From the NCBI RefSeq assembly GCF_000220985.1, contig NZ_AFRW01000089.1, positions 1 to 34,620 on the forward strand: DNA of 34,620 bases, given 5' to 3'. The notes below the pieces were generated by a model, which did not search any database, had not been told where the DNA came from, and was given only the letters and a program-made list of their open reading frames with translations. Made by a program: the position numbers and the translations under genes. Every line of letters starts with the position of its first letter. Positions within the stretch are counted from its first letter, which is position 1. This document shows positions 1 to 9,760 of the stretch, one piece after another. This stretch comes from Nesterenkonia sp. F. Lineage in GTDB: Bacteria > Actinomycetota > Actinomycetes > Actinomycetales > Micrococcaceae.

Positions 1-599
1 GGATGATGCTGACGACGACCAAGCAGGTAGAGCAGCACCATGGCCACCCACCACCAGTCGGCGAGGACCCGTCGCAGCCCGCGGGGCACGGGCAGCACTC
101 CGTGCTCGATGTTGCGAGCGGTGACCACCACCGTCATCGGGATCACCGCCGCCCAGACGAGCATGCAGTAGGGACACAGCGCTGAGATGGCGTAGACCGC
201 CTGGGACCAGAGCCAGACGCAGAAGCCGAAGGCGAAGAGCACTCCGACCTGCAGTCCGCCCCAGTACCAGCGCGGCAGCCGGATCCCGCCGAGAAGGCTC
301 ACCGCGATCGCCAGGATCAGCGGGAAGCCCACCACTCCGATGAAGATGTTCGGGAAGCCGAAGGTCGCCGCCTGCCAGGACCCCATGACCGCACCGCAGG
401 AGACCCACGGATTCACATCGCAGGCGGTGACATGGTCGGGGTTCTGCCAGATCTGGACGCGCTCGTAGAGCAGCAGCAGCGTAGCCAGCGTCGCGACGGC
501 GCCGGTGGCCAGCAGCCAGACACCCATGCCGCGGTCGCCGAAGCGACGCGGACCGGCGGGGACGGCGGGGGAGCTCTCGACGGAGGAGTCGGCTGTCAT
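1..599 (-). CDS. Vitamin K epoxide reductase (VKOR) family membrane protein, 3' end outside window
   Basis: This is a four-helix VKOR-type membrane protein. In actinobacteria such proteins re-oxidise a DsbA-like thiol oxidase and pass electrons to menaquinone. Reading leftward from the ATG at 599, the frame gives a polar N-terminus, a first helix (about residues 26-45), the paired loop cysteines C60 and C68, and the active-site CPYC at residues 142-145. These are the expected VKOR redox residues. The reading frame stays coherent to about residue 193 (LLYLL) and then becomes basic (GRRQHH), where a hydrophobic helix is expected. Dropping one A at 21-22 restores LVVVSII, so a one-base frame break is likely. 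The start is supported by a -10-like TAGAAT placed for leaderless initiation. Family assignment is firm; the exact partner is inferred. Confidence 0.85.
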   Translation of the reverse strand, partial: MTADSSVESSPAVPAGPRRFGDRGMGVWLLATGAVATLATLLLLYERVQIWQNPDHVTACDVNPWVSCGAVMGSWQAATFGFPNIFIGVVGFPLILAIAVSLLGGIRLPRWYWGGLQVGVLFAFGFCVWLWSQAVYAISALCPYCMLVWAAVIPMTVVVTARNIEHGVLPVPRGLRRVLADWWWVAMVLLYLLGRRQHH

Positions 600-605
600 G
601 CTCCG

Positions 606-611
606 ATTCTA
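606..611 (-). promoter_or_regulatory. -10 element for leaderless VKOR-family gene
   Basis: On the minus strand TAGAAT is followed by six bases and then the ATG at 599. A TAnnnT hexamer this close to a start codon is the typical layout of a leaderless actinobacterial promoter. No good -35 is visible. Confidence 0.5.
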
Positions 612-1161
612 CGTGCCGCAGGTCCGCGGCGCGGCGGTGCGCGGCACGCCGTTCAGAGGGTCCACGATGTGGACCTTGTCGACGGTGTGCGATACTGGGA
701 AGCATCGAGGCGCGGTCCACACCCGGGCCTCGTGGAAGCTTGACAGCCTCCGACAACTGCACAGCTGCACCGCGCAGAGGCCCGGCGACGCCGGCACCCG
801 TCGTGGGCGAGGGCATCAGCGGCGTCCGCCGCGCCCCGAGTCCGCACGGCGCATGACGACGAGCATCTTCGAGCATCAAGATGCCGCCGCCGACACAGGC
901 CTCCGGAGCACTTCTTCGAGCAGGCGGCGCAGCGACAGGACGAGGCCGGCAGGCGGCGCCCCGCCGTGCAGAGCGCACACCATCGACAGGTGTCAGCGCC
1001 CGGCGAGGTGACCACCGGCCAGACGGACCAGCCATGAGGATTCACCTCGGACCGCACCCACCGTGAGAGGGCGGGCGAACGCGGCCCGACGGACGACCGG
1101 ACCGAACAGCCGGCGCGACGGCGAGTGTGGCGTCGTCGGCGACGGCAGGAGCAATCGACCA
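612..1161. other. Long gene-free region upstream of rne
   Basis: About 550 bp separate the divergent VKOR-family gene and rne. Open frames here have no recognisable protein character. What can be seen is a perfect inverted repeat at 660-674 (GTCCAC-gat-GTGGAC), a candidate promoter at 668-696 and a second GGTCCAC at 714-720. If that promoter drives rne, the transcript has a leader of more than 450 bases. In E. coli the rne leader mediates autoregulation; whether the same holds here is only an inference. Confidence 0.5.
660..696 (+). promoter_or_regulatory. Candidate rne promoter with overlapping inverted repeat
   Basis: TGTGGA (668-673), 17 bases, then GATACT (691-696) form a plausible housekeeping promoter. 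The perfect 6-bp inverted repeat GTCCAC-gat-GTGGAC (660-674) overlaps the proposed -35 and could be an operator. No regulator is identified, and the -35 is a weak match. Confidence 0.35.
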
Positions 1162-4100
1162 ATGTCCCACACCGACACGACGCCGACGTCCCAGGACGCA
1201 TCCGACGACCAGGGCGCGGTGAACACGCCGGCGCAGGAAACCGGCACGTCAGCCGCGGAGGAGACTCCGCAGACCCCGGAGGGCGCCGCCCAGCAGCCCG
1301 CGGAGCAGAATGAGGCGGGCGAGACGACCGAGGCGCAGGACGGCGCAGGGGCCGCTCAGGCGGCCGGCGCGCCGGCGGACCCGACCGCAGTGCTCTTCCA
1401 GGCGCCCGATCTCGAGGCCGTCCAGCCCATCCCCGCCGCCGAAGTCGCCCCGGTCGTCACGGCCGGGGAGTCCGAGGACTCGGAGGAGACCGACGGCTCC
1501 GACCCGTCCGACTCCCAGGACCGAGGCTCCGACGGCTCCGACGACTCCGACGACTCCGGGGATTCTCGGGACGGCGGCGACGGTTCGAGCAGCTCCGGCG
1601 ATGAGGGCCGACGCTCCTCGCGCCGGCGGCGCCGCCGCGGCAGCCGCGGCCGGAGCCGGCAGTCCGACCAGGGCGGCGACGGCTCCCGCGGCGCCGGGAA
1701 CGGGCAGGACGATCAGGACGACTCCGCCGACCAGGACGGGCGGGACGAGCAGCACAGTTCGTCCGGCGGCCGAGGCGGCTCGGGAGGATCCGACGGCGGG
1801 GAGGTCGTGCGCAAGCGGCGCCGTCGCCGGCGCGGCTCGGTCGACATGGAGGTCACCGGCGGCGAGGGCGACGACCCCGAGCACACGGTGACCCGGGTGC
1901 GCGCCCCGCGGGAGACCGCCGAGGCCGCCGCGCCGGCCGCTCCGACCAAGGTCACCGGGCTGAAGGGCTCCACCCGCCTGGAGGCCAAGCGTCAGCGCCG
2001 CAAGAACTCCCGCGATGGCGGCCGGAAGCGTCAGGTGATCACCGAGGCCGAGTTCCTCGCCCGCCGCGAGTCGGTGGACCGGAAGATGATCGTGCGCCAG
2101 CAGGGCGAGCGGATCCAGATCGGCGTGCTGGAGGACGGCGTGCTGGCCGAGCACTATGTCTCCAACACCCAGCAGGACTCGCTGATCGGCAACGTCTACC
2201 TCGGCAAGGTGCAGAACGTGCTGCCCTCGATGGAGGCGGCGTTCGTCGACATCGGCCGCGGGCGCAACGCGATCATCTACGCCGGCGAGGTCGACTGGGA
2301 CGCGGCGAACCTCGACGGCAAGCCGCGCAAGATCGAGAACGCGCTGAAGTCGGGCGACTCGGTCCTGGTCCAGGTCACCAAGGACCCGGTCGGGCACAAG
2401 GGCGCGCGTCTGACCAGCCAGGTCTCGCTGCCGGGACGCTACCTGGTCTTCGTGCCCGGCGGATCGATGACCGGGATCTCGCGCAAGCTGCCCGACACCG
2501 AACGTGCCCGGCTGAAGAAGATCCTCAAGGAGCAGATGCCGCAGAATGCGGGCGTGATCGTGCGCACTGCGGCCGAGGGCGCCTCCGAGGAGGAGCTGAC
2601 CAACGACATCAACCGGCTCCGGGCGCTGTGGGAGACCATCCAGTCCCAGGCCGCCGACAAGAAGATCCTCGCGCCCGAGCTGCTGTACTCCGAGCCGGAC
2701 CTGACCATCAAGGTCGTCCGCGACGTCTTCAACGAGGACTTCTCCTCGATGGAGATCCAGGGGCAGGAGACCTGGGACAACGTGGAGGCCTACGTGACCT
2801 ACGTGGCCCCGCATCTGCTCGACCGGCTGCACCAGTGGGACGCGGAGGACCAGAAGGCCGACGACGTCTTCGCCCATCACCGGATCGACGAGCAGCTGGC
2901 CAAGGCCCTGGACCGGAAGGTGAACCTGCCGTCCGGCGGGTCGCTGGTCTTCGACCGCACCGAGGCGATGACCGTCGTCGACGTCAACACCGGCAAGTTC
3001 ACCGGATCCGGAGGCAACCTCGAGGAGACGGTGACGAAGAACAACCTCGAGGCCGCCGAGGAGATCGTCCGCCAGCTGCGCCTGCGCGACGTCGGCGGGA
3101 TCATCGTCATCGACTTCATCGACATGGTCCTGGAGTCCAACCGTGACCTGGTGCTCCGCCGGCTGGTCGAGTGCCTCGGCCGGGACCGGACCAAGCACCA
3201 GGTGGCCGAGGTGACGTCGCTGGGCCTGGTGCAGATGACGCGCAAGCGCATGGGCACCGGCCTGCTCGAGGTCTTCTCCACCGCCTGCGAGCACTGCGAC
3301 GGCCGCGGGCTGCACACCCACGGCGAGCCGGTCGCCCAGACCGCGTCCTACACCTCCGACGGTGAGATGCGACAGGGCAAGGGGTCGAAGAAGCGCCGCA
3401 AGGGTCGCCGCGGCGGCAAGGGCGGCGACGGCGACGGGGGCCAGCAGCCTCAGCAGAAGAAGGACGACCAGGCCGGCGCACAGCAGCAGGCCCAGCAGCA
3501 GGCCGAGGAGAAGGCCAAGCAGGAGCAGGCCCGGCAGGCCCTTGCCCAGGTGGCCGCGGCCACGGCCGAGCAGTCGGAGCAGTCGACGTCGGCGGATTCG
3601 GGACGACGGACCGACCGGACGTCCGGCGGACAGGACCGGCAGGCGGACCAGTCCTCCGGCCAGCGCGACGGCGAGGGCCGCTCCGGTCGCCGCCGGTCGC
3701 GGCGCCCGCGCCGTGCCGCACGCAGCGGCGGAGCTCCGACCCAGGCGGGGGAGGCCGCAGAGTCGGCAGAGTCCGTGTCCTCTGCGGCGGCCGAGGCGTC
3801 GTCCGGAGACGGCTCCGGCGAGGCCCCGGTGCTGACCATCGGCGGCGAGCCGGTGGAGGTGCCCCGCGGCGAGCGGCAGGGCCGCTCCACCGATCAGGGC
3901 GGGGGGCAGGAGTCGCCGGCCGACGTGTCGCTGGACTCGTTGGACGCCGCGCTCGAGTCGCGCAGTCAGGACGACTCCGCCGAGGAGAGTGTCGAGAAGA
4001 GCTCCGGGAAGAGCACCGAGGAGCGCACCGGGCAGCAGGCCTCGGAGTCGACGACGGCGGCCGCACCGGCGGCGGGGCCGAGCTCGTCCTCGTCGACCTC

Positions 4101-4392
4101 CGCCGCCGGATCTGACCGTCCGGCTCGGCGTCGGCGGCGCCGGGCCGCCGGCTCGGCGCAGGGCGCCGGGGGAGAGGTCCACGAGGTCTCCCGGTCGGTC
4201 AGCGGGCCGAGCACGACGTTCTCCGCCTCGGTCGGATCCGTCGCGGCGTCGTCGACGCCGGCGGAGGAGTCCGGCGCCGAGCCCACGATGTTCGGCGTCG
4301 GGGTCTCCGCAGAGAAGCTCGGTCAGAGCGACTCGACGACGGCCGCCGGAACCGACCAGACTGGCGACGAGGCGGCCTCCGGCTCCGTGTGA
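1162..4392 (+). CDS. rne: Ribonuclease E/G
   Basis: Endoribonuclease that starts mRNA decay and processes rRNA and tRNA precursors. The 1076-residue protein has a central catalytic core between two disordered arms. The core begins near residue 305 with an S1 domain ([20 protein letters not shown]) and carries the two Mg-binding aspartates D607 ([11 protein letters not shown]) and D651 (IVIDFIDM). These are 44 residues apart, close to the spacing of D303 and D346 in E. coli RNase E. The Zn-link cysteines are C709 and C712 (ACEHC). The N-terminal arm is rich in D, S, E and Arg clusters; the C-terminal arm is rich in Q, S and Arg. I chose ATG 1162 because AGGAG lies at 1147-1151; a GTG at 1063 would add 33 residues without an obvious ribosome site. 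It stands in its usual actinobacterial place upstream of rplU-rpmA-obg. Confidence 0.95.
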   Translation: MSHTDTTPTSQDASDDQGAVNTPAQETGTSAAEETPQTPEGAAQQPAEQNEAGETTEAQDGAGAAQAAGAPADPTAVLFQAPDLEAVQPIPAAEVAPVVTAGESEDSEETDGSDPSDSQDRGSDGSDDSDDSGDSRDGGDGSSSSGDEGRRSSRRRRRRGSRGRSRQSDQGGDGSRGAGNGQDDQDDSADQDGRDEQHSSSGGRGGSGGSDGGEVVRKRRRRRRGSVDMEVTGGEGDDPEHTVTRVRAPRETAEAAAPAAPTKVTGLKGSTRLEAKRQRRKNSRDGGRKRQVITEAEFLARRESVDRKMIVRQQGERIQIGVLEDGVLAEHYVSNTQQDSLIGNVYLGKVQNVLPSMEAAFVDIGRGRNAIIYAGEVDWDAANLDGKPRKIENALKSGDSVLVQVTKDPVGHKGARLTSQVSLPGRYLVFVPGGSMTGISRKLPDTERARLKKILKEQMPQNAGVIVRTAAEGASEEELTNDINRLRALWETIQSQAADKKILAPELLYSEPDLTIKVVRDVFNEDFSSMEIQGQETWDNVEAYVTYVAPHLLDRLHQWDAEDQKADDVFAHHRIDEQLAKALDRKVNLPSGGSLVFDRTEAMTVVDVNTGKFTGSGGNLEETVTKNNLEAAEEIVRQLRLRDVGGIIVIDFIDMVLESNRDLVLRRLVECLGRDRTKHQVAEVTSLGLVQMTRKRMGTGLLEVFSTACEHCDGRGLHTHGEPVAQTASYTSDGEMRQGKGSKKRRKGRRGGKGGDGDGGQQPQQKKDDQAGAQQQAQQQAEEKAKQEQARQALAQVAAATAEQSEQSTSADSGRRTDRTSGGQDRQADQSSGQRDGEGRSGRRRSRRPRRAARSGGAPTQAGEAAESAESVSSAAAEASSGDGSGEAPVLTIGGEPVEVPRGERQGRSTDQGGGQESPADVSLDSLDAALESRSQDDSAEESVEKSSGKSTEERTGQQASESTTAAAPAAGPSSSSSTSAAGSDRPARRRRRRAAGSAQGAGGEVHEVSRSVSGPSTTFSASVGSVAASSTPAEESGAEPTMFGVGVSAEKLGQSDSTTAAGTDQTGDEAASGSV

Positions 4393-4444
4393 GTCCGGGC
4401 CCCGTCGCGGCGCCGTCCGTCGGCGTGTCGCGGCGGGCCTCCAG

Positions 4445-4473
4445 TTGCTGGGGCGGCAGGAATGACGTAAAGT
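4445..4473 (+). promoter_or_regulatory. Promoter of rplU-rpmA
   Basis: TTGCTG (4445-4450), a 17-base spacer and TAAAGT (4468-4473) make a good housekeeping sigma promoter. Transcription would start near 4480, giving a leader of about 195 bases before rplU. Confidence 0.7.
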
Positions 4474-4520
4474 TGATTCCTGGTGTCATCGGCACCAGCA
4501 CGTCTTCTGCGCCCGGTCGC

Positions 4521-4595
4521 ACGGACCCTCTCGGTCCCGTCCGAAGCCGCCGTTCTCCGACGCTCGGTCTCCCCCGCGAGGCCGCGGGGGAGACC
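4521..4595 (+). promoter_or_regulatory. Structured leader of rplU: two hairpins
   Basis: The first hairpin pairs GGACC (4523-4527) with GGTCC (4533-4537) and can be extended outward with a bulge. The second is a perfect 13-bp stem, GGTCTCCCCCGCG (4566-4578) with CGCGGGGGAGACC (4583-4595), loop AGGC. No U-run follows the second stem, so a simple terminator is unlikely. Ribosomal protein leaders often hold binding sites for one of the encoded proteins; a role in L21 autoregulation is inferred only from position and structure. Confidence 0.55.
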
Positions 4596-4676
4596 GCACC
4601 GGCCACGGACCCGCAGTGCAGCCGGCCAGGTCGAGAATTTGAGTCCATATTTGTCATCGAGAGAAGTGAGTCCCAA

Positions 4677-4985
4677 GTGGTGTACGCGATTGTCCGCGCA
4701 GGCGGCCGCCAGGAGAAGGTTTCCGTCGGAGACCTCGTGACCCTTGACCGCGTCCCCGCCGAGGCAGGCAGCACCATCGAGCTGCCGGCAGTGATGCTGG
4801 TGGACGGGGACCAGGTCACCACCGGCGCCGACGACCTGGCCAAGGTCAAGGTCACTGCTGAGGTGCTGGAGAACGTCCGCGGCAAGAAGGTCGTCATTCA
4901 CAAGTTCAAGAACAAGACCGGCTACCACAAGCGTCAGGGTCACCGTTCCGAGCTGACCCGCGTGAAGGTCACCTCGATCGCCTGA
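4677..4985 (+). CDS. rplU: 50S ribosomal protein L21
   Basis: Component of the large ribosomal subunit that binds 23S rRNA. The 102-residue protein starts [19 protein letters not shown], holds the basic loop [18 protein letters not shown] near the C-terminus and ends KVTSIA. All of these are typical of L21. The GTG at 4677 is taken as the start because it gives the [11 protein letters not shown]-terminus usual in Micrococcaceae; the GTG at 4680 would give MYAIV. The upstream GAGAGAAGTGAG is a usable ribosome site. It is followed 73 bases later by rpmA. Confidence 0.96.
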   Translation: MVYAIVRAGGRQEKVSVGDLVTLDRVPAEAGSTIELPAVMLVDGDQVTTGADDLAKVKVTAEVLENVRGKKVVIHKFKNKTGYHKRQGHRSELTRVKVTSIA

Positions 4986-5058
4986 GCGACGGCCGATCGG
5001 ACCGACGACGCCGGTTTCCCGTTCATCCAACCATTCCAGCTGAGAGGCAGGCAGACCT

Positions 5059-5316
5059 ATGGCACATAAGAAGGGTGCGAGCTCGACTCGCAACGGCCGT
5101 GATTCGAACGCGCAGCGCCTCGGCGTGAAGCGCTTCGGCGGACAGGACGTCTCCGCCGGCGAGATCCTCGTGCGTCAGCGCGGCACCAAGTTCCACCCCG
5201 GCAGCAACGTCGGACGCGGCGGGGACGACACCCTGTTCGCCCTGTCCGACGGCTCCGTGGAGTTCGGCAGCCGCCGCGGCCGCAAGGTCGTGAACATCGT
5301 TCCAGCCGCACAGTGA
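5059..5316 (+). CDS. rpmA: 50S ribosomal protein L27
   Basis: Large-subunit protein whose N-terminal tail reaches the peptidyl-transferase centre. The 85-residue sequence begins [20 protein letters not shown] and contains [12 protein letters not shown] and the C-terminal RKVVNIVP, all characteristic of L27. There is no N-terminal extension of the type removed by Prp protease in Firmicutes. GAGAGGCAGG upstream is the ribosome site. It is probably cotranscribed with rplU and ends at the hairpin at 5375-5411. Confidence 0.97.
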   Translation: MAHKKGASSTRNGRDSNAQRLGVKRFGGQDVSAGEILVRQRGTKFHPGSNVGRGGDDTLFALSDGSVEFGSRRGRKVVNIVPAAQ

Positions 5317-5374
5317 GTGCGGCCCCGGGCGGACCTGGGTGCTGACAGCACTCCACGGCCCGGCCGGACACGAG

Positions 5375-5411
5375 CAGCAGAGGACGGGCCGTCGCGGTCC
5401 GTCCTCTGCTG
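5375..5411 (+). terminator. Hairpin terminator after rpmA
   Basis: A perfect 13-bp stem pairs CAGCAGAGGACGG (5375-5387) with CCGTCCTCTGCTG (5399-5411); three further inner pairs are possible, one of them a wobble pair. TCTTAA follows. It separates rplU-rpmA from obgE or allows partial read-through. Confidence 0.8.
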
Positions 5412-5475
5412 TCTTAACAGCAGGTCCCGGCGACGCATCGCCCCGTCGCCCCGCCCCTCCCGACAGGAGAACCCC

Positions 5476-7124
5476 ATGGCACACTTCGTCGACCGCGTCG
5501 TCCTGCACGCCGCAGGCGGTGACGGCGGCCACGGCTGCGTCTCCGTGCATCGCGAGAAGTTCAAGCCGCTCGGCGGGCCGGACGGGGCCGACGGCGGCGA
5601 CGGCGGCGACGTGGTGCTGGTCGTCGACCCGCAGACCACCACGCTGCTGGACTATCACCACCGCCCGCACCGGTCGGCCGAGAGCGGCGGCGTCGGGGAG
5701 GGGGATCTGCGGCACGGCCGCCGCGGCCCGGCCCTGGAGCTTCCCGTGCCGGACGGCACCGTGGTCAAGGACCTCGAGGGCAACGTCCTGGCCGACCTGG
5801 TCGGCGCCGGTGCCCGCTGCACGATCGCGCCGGGGGGCAGGGCGGCCTGGGCAACGCGGCGCTGGCCTCGAAGAAGCGCAAGGCTCCGGGCTTCGCGCTG
5901 CTGGGCACGCCCGGCGAGCAGGCCGACGTCGTCCTGGAGGTCAAGACCGTCGCGGACATCGCCCTGGTGGGCTACCCGTCGTCGGGCAAATCCAGTCTCA
6001 TCGCGGCGATGAGCGCGGCGCGCCCGAAGATCGCCGACTACCCCTTCACCACGCTGGTGCCGAACCTCGGCGTCGTCGAGGCCGGCGACGTGCGCTTCAC
6101 CGTCGCCGACGTCCCCGGCCTCATCCCGGGCGCAGCCCAGGGCCGCGGCCTCGGTCAGGAGTTCCTGCGCCATGTGGAGCGCTGCGCGGCGCTGGTCCAT
6201 GTGCTCGACTGCGCCTCGCTGGAATCGGACCGCGACCCGATCAGCGATCTGGACGCCGTCGAGGCCGAGCTGGCCGCCTATGCGCCCGACTCGGTCGACG
6301 GCCTCGCCGCCGACTCCGGCGCCACCGTGCCGCTGACCGAGCGGCCGCGGCTGGTCGCGCTGAACAAGACCGACCTGCCCGACGGCGAGGCGATGGCCGG
6401 GCTGGTTCGCGAGGAGCTCGTCGCCCGCGGACACCGCGTCTTCGACATCTCCGCCCTCGACCGCGGCGGACTGCGCGAGCTCGGCTTCGCCATGGCCGAG
6501 CTGGTCGCCGAGGCTCGTCAGCGGCGCGAGACCGCACCGGCCCCGGTGCCGGTGACCGTCCGCCCGAAGGCGGTCGACTCCAAGCCCTTCACCATCACCC
6601 GCGAGGAGAAGAGCGGCGAGCCGCTGTTCCGCGTGCGCGGGGCCAAGCCCGAGCGCTGGATCCTGCAGACCGACTTCGGCAACGACGAGGCCGTCGGCTA
6701 TCTGGCCGACCGGCTCGAGCGCATCGGCATCGAGGACGAGCTGTTCAAGCAGGGTGCTCGTCCCGGGGATGCAGTGGTCATCGGCGGCGACGACGCGGTC
6801 GTCTTCGACTGGGAGCCGACCATGGCCGGCGGGGCCGAGCATCTGGGCGGTCCGCGCGGCACCGACATGCGCTTCGAAGAGCGCAGCCGGCCCACCCGCG
6901 AGGAGAAGAAGGCCGACCAGCAGGCTCGTCGGGACGCGCGGGCGGCCACGCGGGCGGAGATGGCCTCGGAGTACTCGCTGCAGGGCGCCGGCGACGTCGA
7001 GGAGGACCAGGTCGAGATCGTCTACACCGAGGGCGATCCCGACGAGGGGCTGGAGGACGCCGGCGAGGTCCATCCCGAGGACTGGGATGACGAGGCCGAC
7101 GGATCCCGCGGAGACCGCCGATGA
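5476..7124 (+). CDS. obgE: GTPase ObgE, reading frame broken by one base
   Basis: Essential GTPase acting in 50S ribosome assembly and stress signalling. The first part (5476 to about 5835) encodes the Gly-rich Obg fold ([30 protein letters not shown]). It then runs out of frame and stops at 6012 after 178 codons. The rest lies in another frame, starting with [15 protein letters not shown]. It contains the G1 motif [10 protein letters not shown]3 DVPGLIPG, G4 NKTD and a C-terminal OCT domain ([21 protein letters not shown]). The break falls at a run of six G (5832-5837); seven would restore a continuous 549-residue Obg with [10 protein letters not shown]. All conserved motifs are intact, so a sequence error is more likely than a dead gene, but a real mutation or ribosomal slippage cannot be excluded. 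Its stop overlaps the proB start (ATGA). Confidence 0.9.
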
Positions 7125-8305
7125 ACGCCGGCCGGCCCGCAGCTCGGACGGCCGGGCTGACGGCCTCGGTGCTGACCGGACAGGCCGACATCGGCCGCGC
7201 CCGCCGCCTGGTGATCAAGGTCGGCTCGTCCTCGCTGACCACGCTGGACGGCGGGATCTCGGTGGAGGCGCTGCAGCGGCTGGTCGACGACGTGCAGTCG
7301 CTGCGCGCCCGCGGCACCGACGTCGTGCTGGTGTCCTCGGGGGCCATCGCCGCCGGGCTCGCACCGCTGGGGCTGCACACCCGCCCGCATGACCTGGCCA
7401 CCCAGCAGGCCGCCGCCGCCGTCGGGCAGGGAATGCTGCTGGCGCACTACACGCGCGCCTTCGCCGCGCATGCCACCACGGTCTCGCAGGTGCTGCTGAC
7501 GGTGGAGGACCTGATCCGACGCACGCACTACACCAACGCGCTGCGGGCGGTGGAGAAGCTGCTCAGCCTCGGGGCGGTGCCGGTGGTCAACGAGAACGAC
7601 GCCGTCGCCACGCATGAGATCCGCTTCGGGGACAACGACCGGCTGGCGGCGCTGACGGCGAATCTGGTCCGCGCCGACGGGCTGGTGCTGCTCTCCGACG
7701 TGGACGCCCTGCACGACGGCCCGCCCGATCAGGGCGGGCGGCCGATCCCGCGGATCGACGACGCCGCCGACCTGCAGGGCGTGACCCTGGGCCGCCGCGG
7801 CAAGGCCGGCGTCGGCACCGGGGGCATGGTCACCAAGGTCGAGGCCGCCCGGATCACCGCCGACAACGGCATCCCGGCGGTGCTGACCTCGGCCTCGCAG
7901 GCCGGCCGGCTCTTCGCCGGCGAGACGGTGGGGACCTTCTTCACCGCCCGTGGTCGGCGCCGTGGGGCGCGATCGGCCTGGCTGGCGCATCTGGCCCATG
8001 TGAAGGGACGGCTGACGGTCGACGACGGCGCCGTCGCCGCGGTCGTCCGCCGTCGCCGGTCGCTGCTGGCCGCCGGGATCACGGCGGTGACCGGGGAGTT
8101 CGAGCCCTCCGATCCGGTGGAGATCGCCGGGCCCGACGGAACGGTGCACGCCCGTGGTCTGGTGGCCTTCTCCTCGGCCGAGCTGCCGGGGATGCTCGGT
8201 CGGTCGACCGCCGAGATCGTGCGGCTCTACGGAGAGGACCACCAGCGCGAGGTCGTCCACGCCGACGACATGGTCCGGGTGGCCGCCGGGCCCGCCGAGG
8301 ACTGA
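7121..8305 (+). CDS. proB: Glutamate 5-kinase
   Basis: Phosphorylates glutamate to gamma-glutamyl phosphate, the first step of proline synthesis, in the cytoplasm. The 394-residue protein has the amino-acid-kinase start [12 protein letters not shown], the SSGAIAAGL and [17 protein letters not shown] substrate motifs and the [10 protein letters not shown] nucleotide region. A C-terminal PUA domain begins near residue 300 ([13 protein letters not shown]). The ATG overlaps the obgE stop by four bases, so translation is probably coupled. ProA, the next enzyme of the pathway, follows after 85 bases. Confidence 0.95.
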   Translation: MNAGRPAARTAGLTASVLTGQADIGRARRLVIKVGSSSLTTLDGGISVEALQRLVDDVQSLRARGTDVVLVSSGAIAAGLAPLGLHTRPHDLATQQAAAAVGQGMLLAHYTRAFAAHATTVSQVLLTVEDLIRRTHYTNALRAVEKLLSLGAVPVVNENDAVATHEIRFGDNDRLAALTANLVRADGLVLLSDVDALHDGPPDQGGRPIPRIDDAADLQGVTLGRRGKAGVGTGGMVTKVEAARITADNGIPAVLTSASQAGRLFAGETVGTFFTARGRRRGARSAWLAHLAHVKGRLTVDDGAVAAVVRRRRSLLAAGITAVTGEFEPSDPVEIAGPDGTVHARGLVAFSSAELPGMLGRSTAEIVRLYGEDHQREVVHADDMVRVAAGPAED

Positions 8306-8378
8306 GGGAGTCCGTCGTCGGAGATGTCCGCACTGCGGACGTCCTCGTCGCGTCCTCCCGGATTGTTCAACAGTCCAG

Positions 8379-8384
8379 TAGGCT
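8379..8384 (+). promoter_or_regulatory. -10 element for leaderless proA
   Basis: TAGGCT is followed by GGGGGC and then the proA ATG at 8391, with no room for a normal ribosome site. The 18-base string TAGGCTGGGGGCATGAGT recurs exactly at the helicase start near 30801-30818. This suggests that proA can be transcribed apart from proB. Confidence 0.6.
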
Positions 8385-8390
8385 GGGGGC

Positions 8391-9746
8391 ATGAGTGACG
8401 AGACGCACGAATCCGCCGCACAGGGTGCGCAGAGCACGCCGGGCGGCACGTCCGACGTCGGCGCGGCGATCGCCGAGGTCAGCCGGGATGCCCGCCGTGC
8501 CGCCCGCGATCTCGCCCTGCTGGACCGTGAGCAGAAGGACCGCATCCTCGGCGCAGTCGCCGCCGGGCTGCGCGAGTCGGTCCACGGGCTGCTGGCCGCC
8601 AACCAGGAGGACCTGACCCGCGGACGCGAGTCCGGGCTCTCCCGGGCGCTGCTCGACCGGCTGGCTCTGGACGAGGGACGCGTCGAGAAGCTCGCCGGCG
8701 CCGTCGAGGCCGTCATCGGGCTCGACGACCCGATCGGCCGGGTCGTGCAGGGCCGCACACTGCCCAACGGTCTGCGGCTGGCCCAGCAGACTGTGCCGCT
8801 GGGCGTGCTGGGCGTGATCTACGAGGCCCGTCCGAACGTCACCGTCGACATCGCCGCCCTGGCGCTGAAGTCGGGCAACGCCGCCGTGCTGCGCGGGGGA
8901 TCCGCCGCCGCGCGCACCAACGAGACCCTGCTGGCGATCATCCGCACCGCGCTGCGCGACACGGGATCCCCGGCGGAGGCCGTGCAGTCCATCGACCCCC
9001 ACGGGCGTGACGGCGCCACCGAGCTGATGACCTCCCGCGGCTCGGTCGACGTGCTGATCCCGCGCGGCGGCCGCGCGCTGATCCAGCACGTGGTGCAGAA
9101 CGCCCGAGTGCCGGTGATCGAGACCGGCGAGGGCAACGTGCACGTCTTCGTCGACGCCGGCGCGGATCCGCGCACCGCCCGCGACATCGTGCTCAACTCC
9201 AAGACCCATCGCCCCAGCGTCTGCAACTCGGCCGAGACGCTGCTGCTCCATGCCGAGGCCGAGGAGGCCGGCCGCGAGACGCTGCGGGCGCTGCTGCGGG
9301 CCGGCGTGGACCTCCATGTCGACGAGCGCGCCCGGCGGTGGCTTCCCTCCGGGGACCCGACGGACTCCGTCGACGGGCAGCCGATGGGCGAGGTGCATGC
9401 GCTGACGCCGGAGGACTACGGCACCGAGTTCCTGGACCTGCAGATGGCCGTCGGCGTCGTCGACGACGTCGACCGGGCGATCGAGCACATCTCCGCCCAC
9501 TCCACCGGTCACACGGAGGCGATCGTCACCGACTCGGTGGCGCACGCCGACCGCTTCGTCGCACGCGTCGACGCCGCGTCAGTCATCGTCAACGCCTCCA
9601 CACGCTTCACCGACGGAGGGGAGTTCGGCCTCGGCGCCGAGGTCGGCATCTCCACGCAGAAGATGCACGCCCGCGGGCCCATGGGCATGGCGGAATTGAC
9701 GACGACGAAGTGGGTCGTGCGCGGCGACGGCCAGGTGCGTGCCTGA
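8391..9746 (+). CDS. proA: Glutamate-5-semialdehyde dehydrogenase (gamma-glutamyl phosphate reductase)
   Basis: NADPH-dependent reduction of gamma-glutamyl phosphate to glutamate semialdehyde, the second step of proline synthesis. The 451-residue protein shows the ALDH-like motifs PLGVLGVIYEARPNVT and LKSGNAAVLRGGS and the catalytic Cys278 in HRPSVCNSAE. The C-terminal part EFGLGAEVGISTQKMHARGP is also characteristic. It follows proB, forming the usual proB-proA pair, and ends just before a strong hairpin. Confidence 0.96.
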   Translation: MSDETHESAAQGAQSTPGGTSDVGAAIAEVSRDARRAARDLALLDREQKDRILGAVAAGLRESVHGLLAANQEDLTRGRESGLSRALLDRLALDEGRVEKLAGAVEAVIGLDDPIGRVVQGRTLPNGLRLAQQTVPLGVLGVIYEARPNVTVDIAALALKSGNAAVLRGGSAAARTNETLLAIIRTALRDTGSPAEAVQSIDPHGRDGATELMTSRGSVDVLIPRGGRALIQHVVQNARVPVIETGEGNVHVFVDAGADPRTARDIVLNSKTHRPSVCNSAETLLLHAEAEEAGRETLRALLRAGVDLHVDERARRWLPSGDPTDSVDGQPMGEVHALTPEDYGTEFLDLQMAVGVVDDVDRAIEHISAHSTGHTEAIVTDSVAHADRFVARVDAASVIVNASTRFTDGGEFGLGAEVGISTQKMHARGPMGMAELTTTKWVVRGDGQVRA

Positions 9747-9760
9747 CCAGTCGCCCCCCG

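Noticed and set aside
1249-4182. A very long open frame on the minus strand (977 codons) opposite rne
   Set aside because: It is a GC-rich mirror of the rne coding frame, with Leu/Arg/Gly-rich low-complexity translation and no recognisable domain; rne itself has clear catalytic motifs.
5826-5845. Programmed -1 ribosomal frameshift as the main explanation for obgE
   Set aside because: The G run could be slippery, but no programmed shift is known to me for Obg; a missing base is the simpler reading. Kept only as an alternative.
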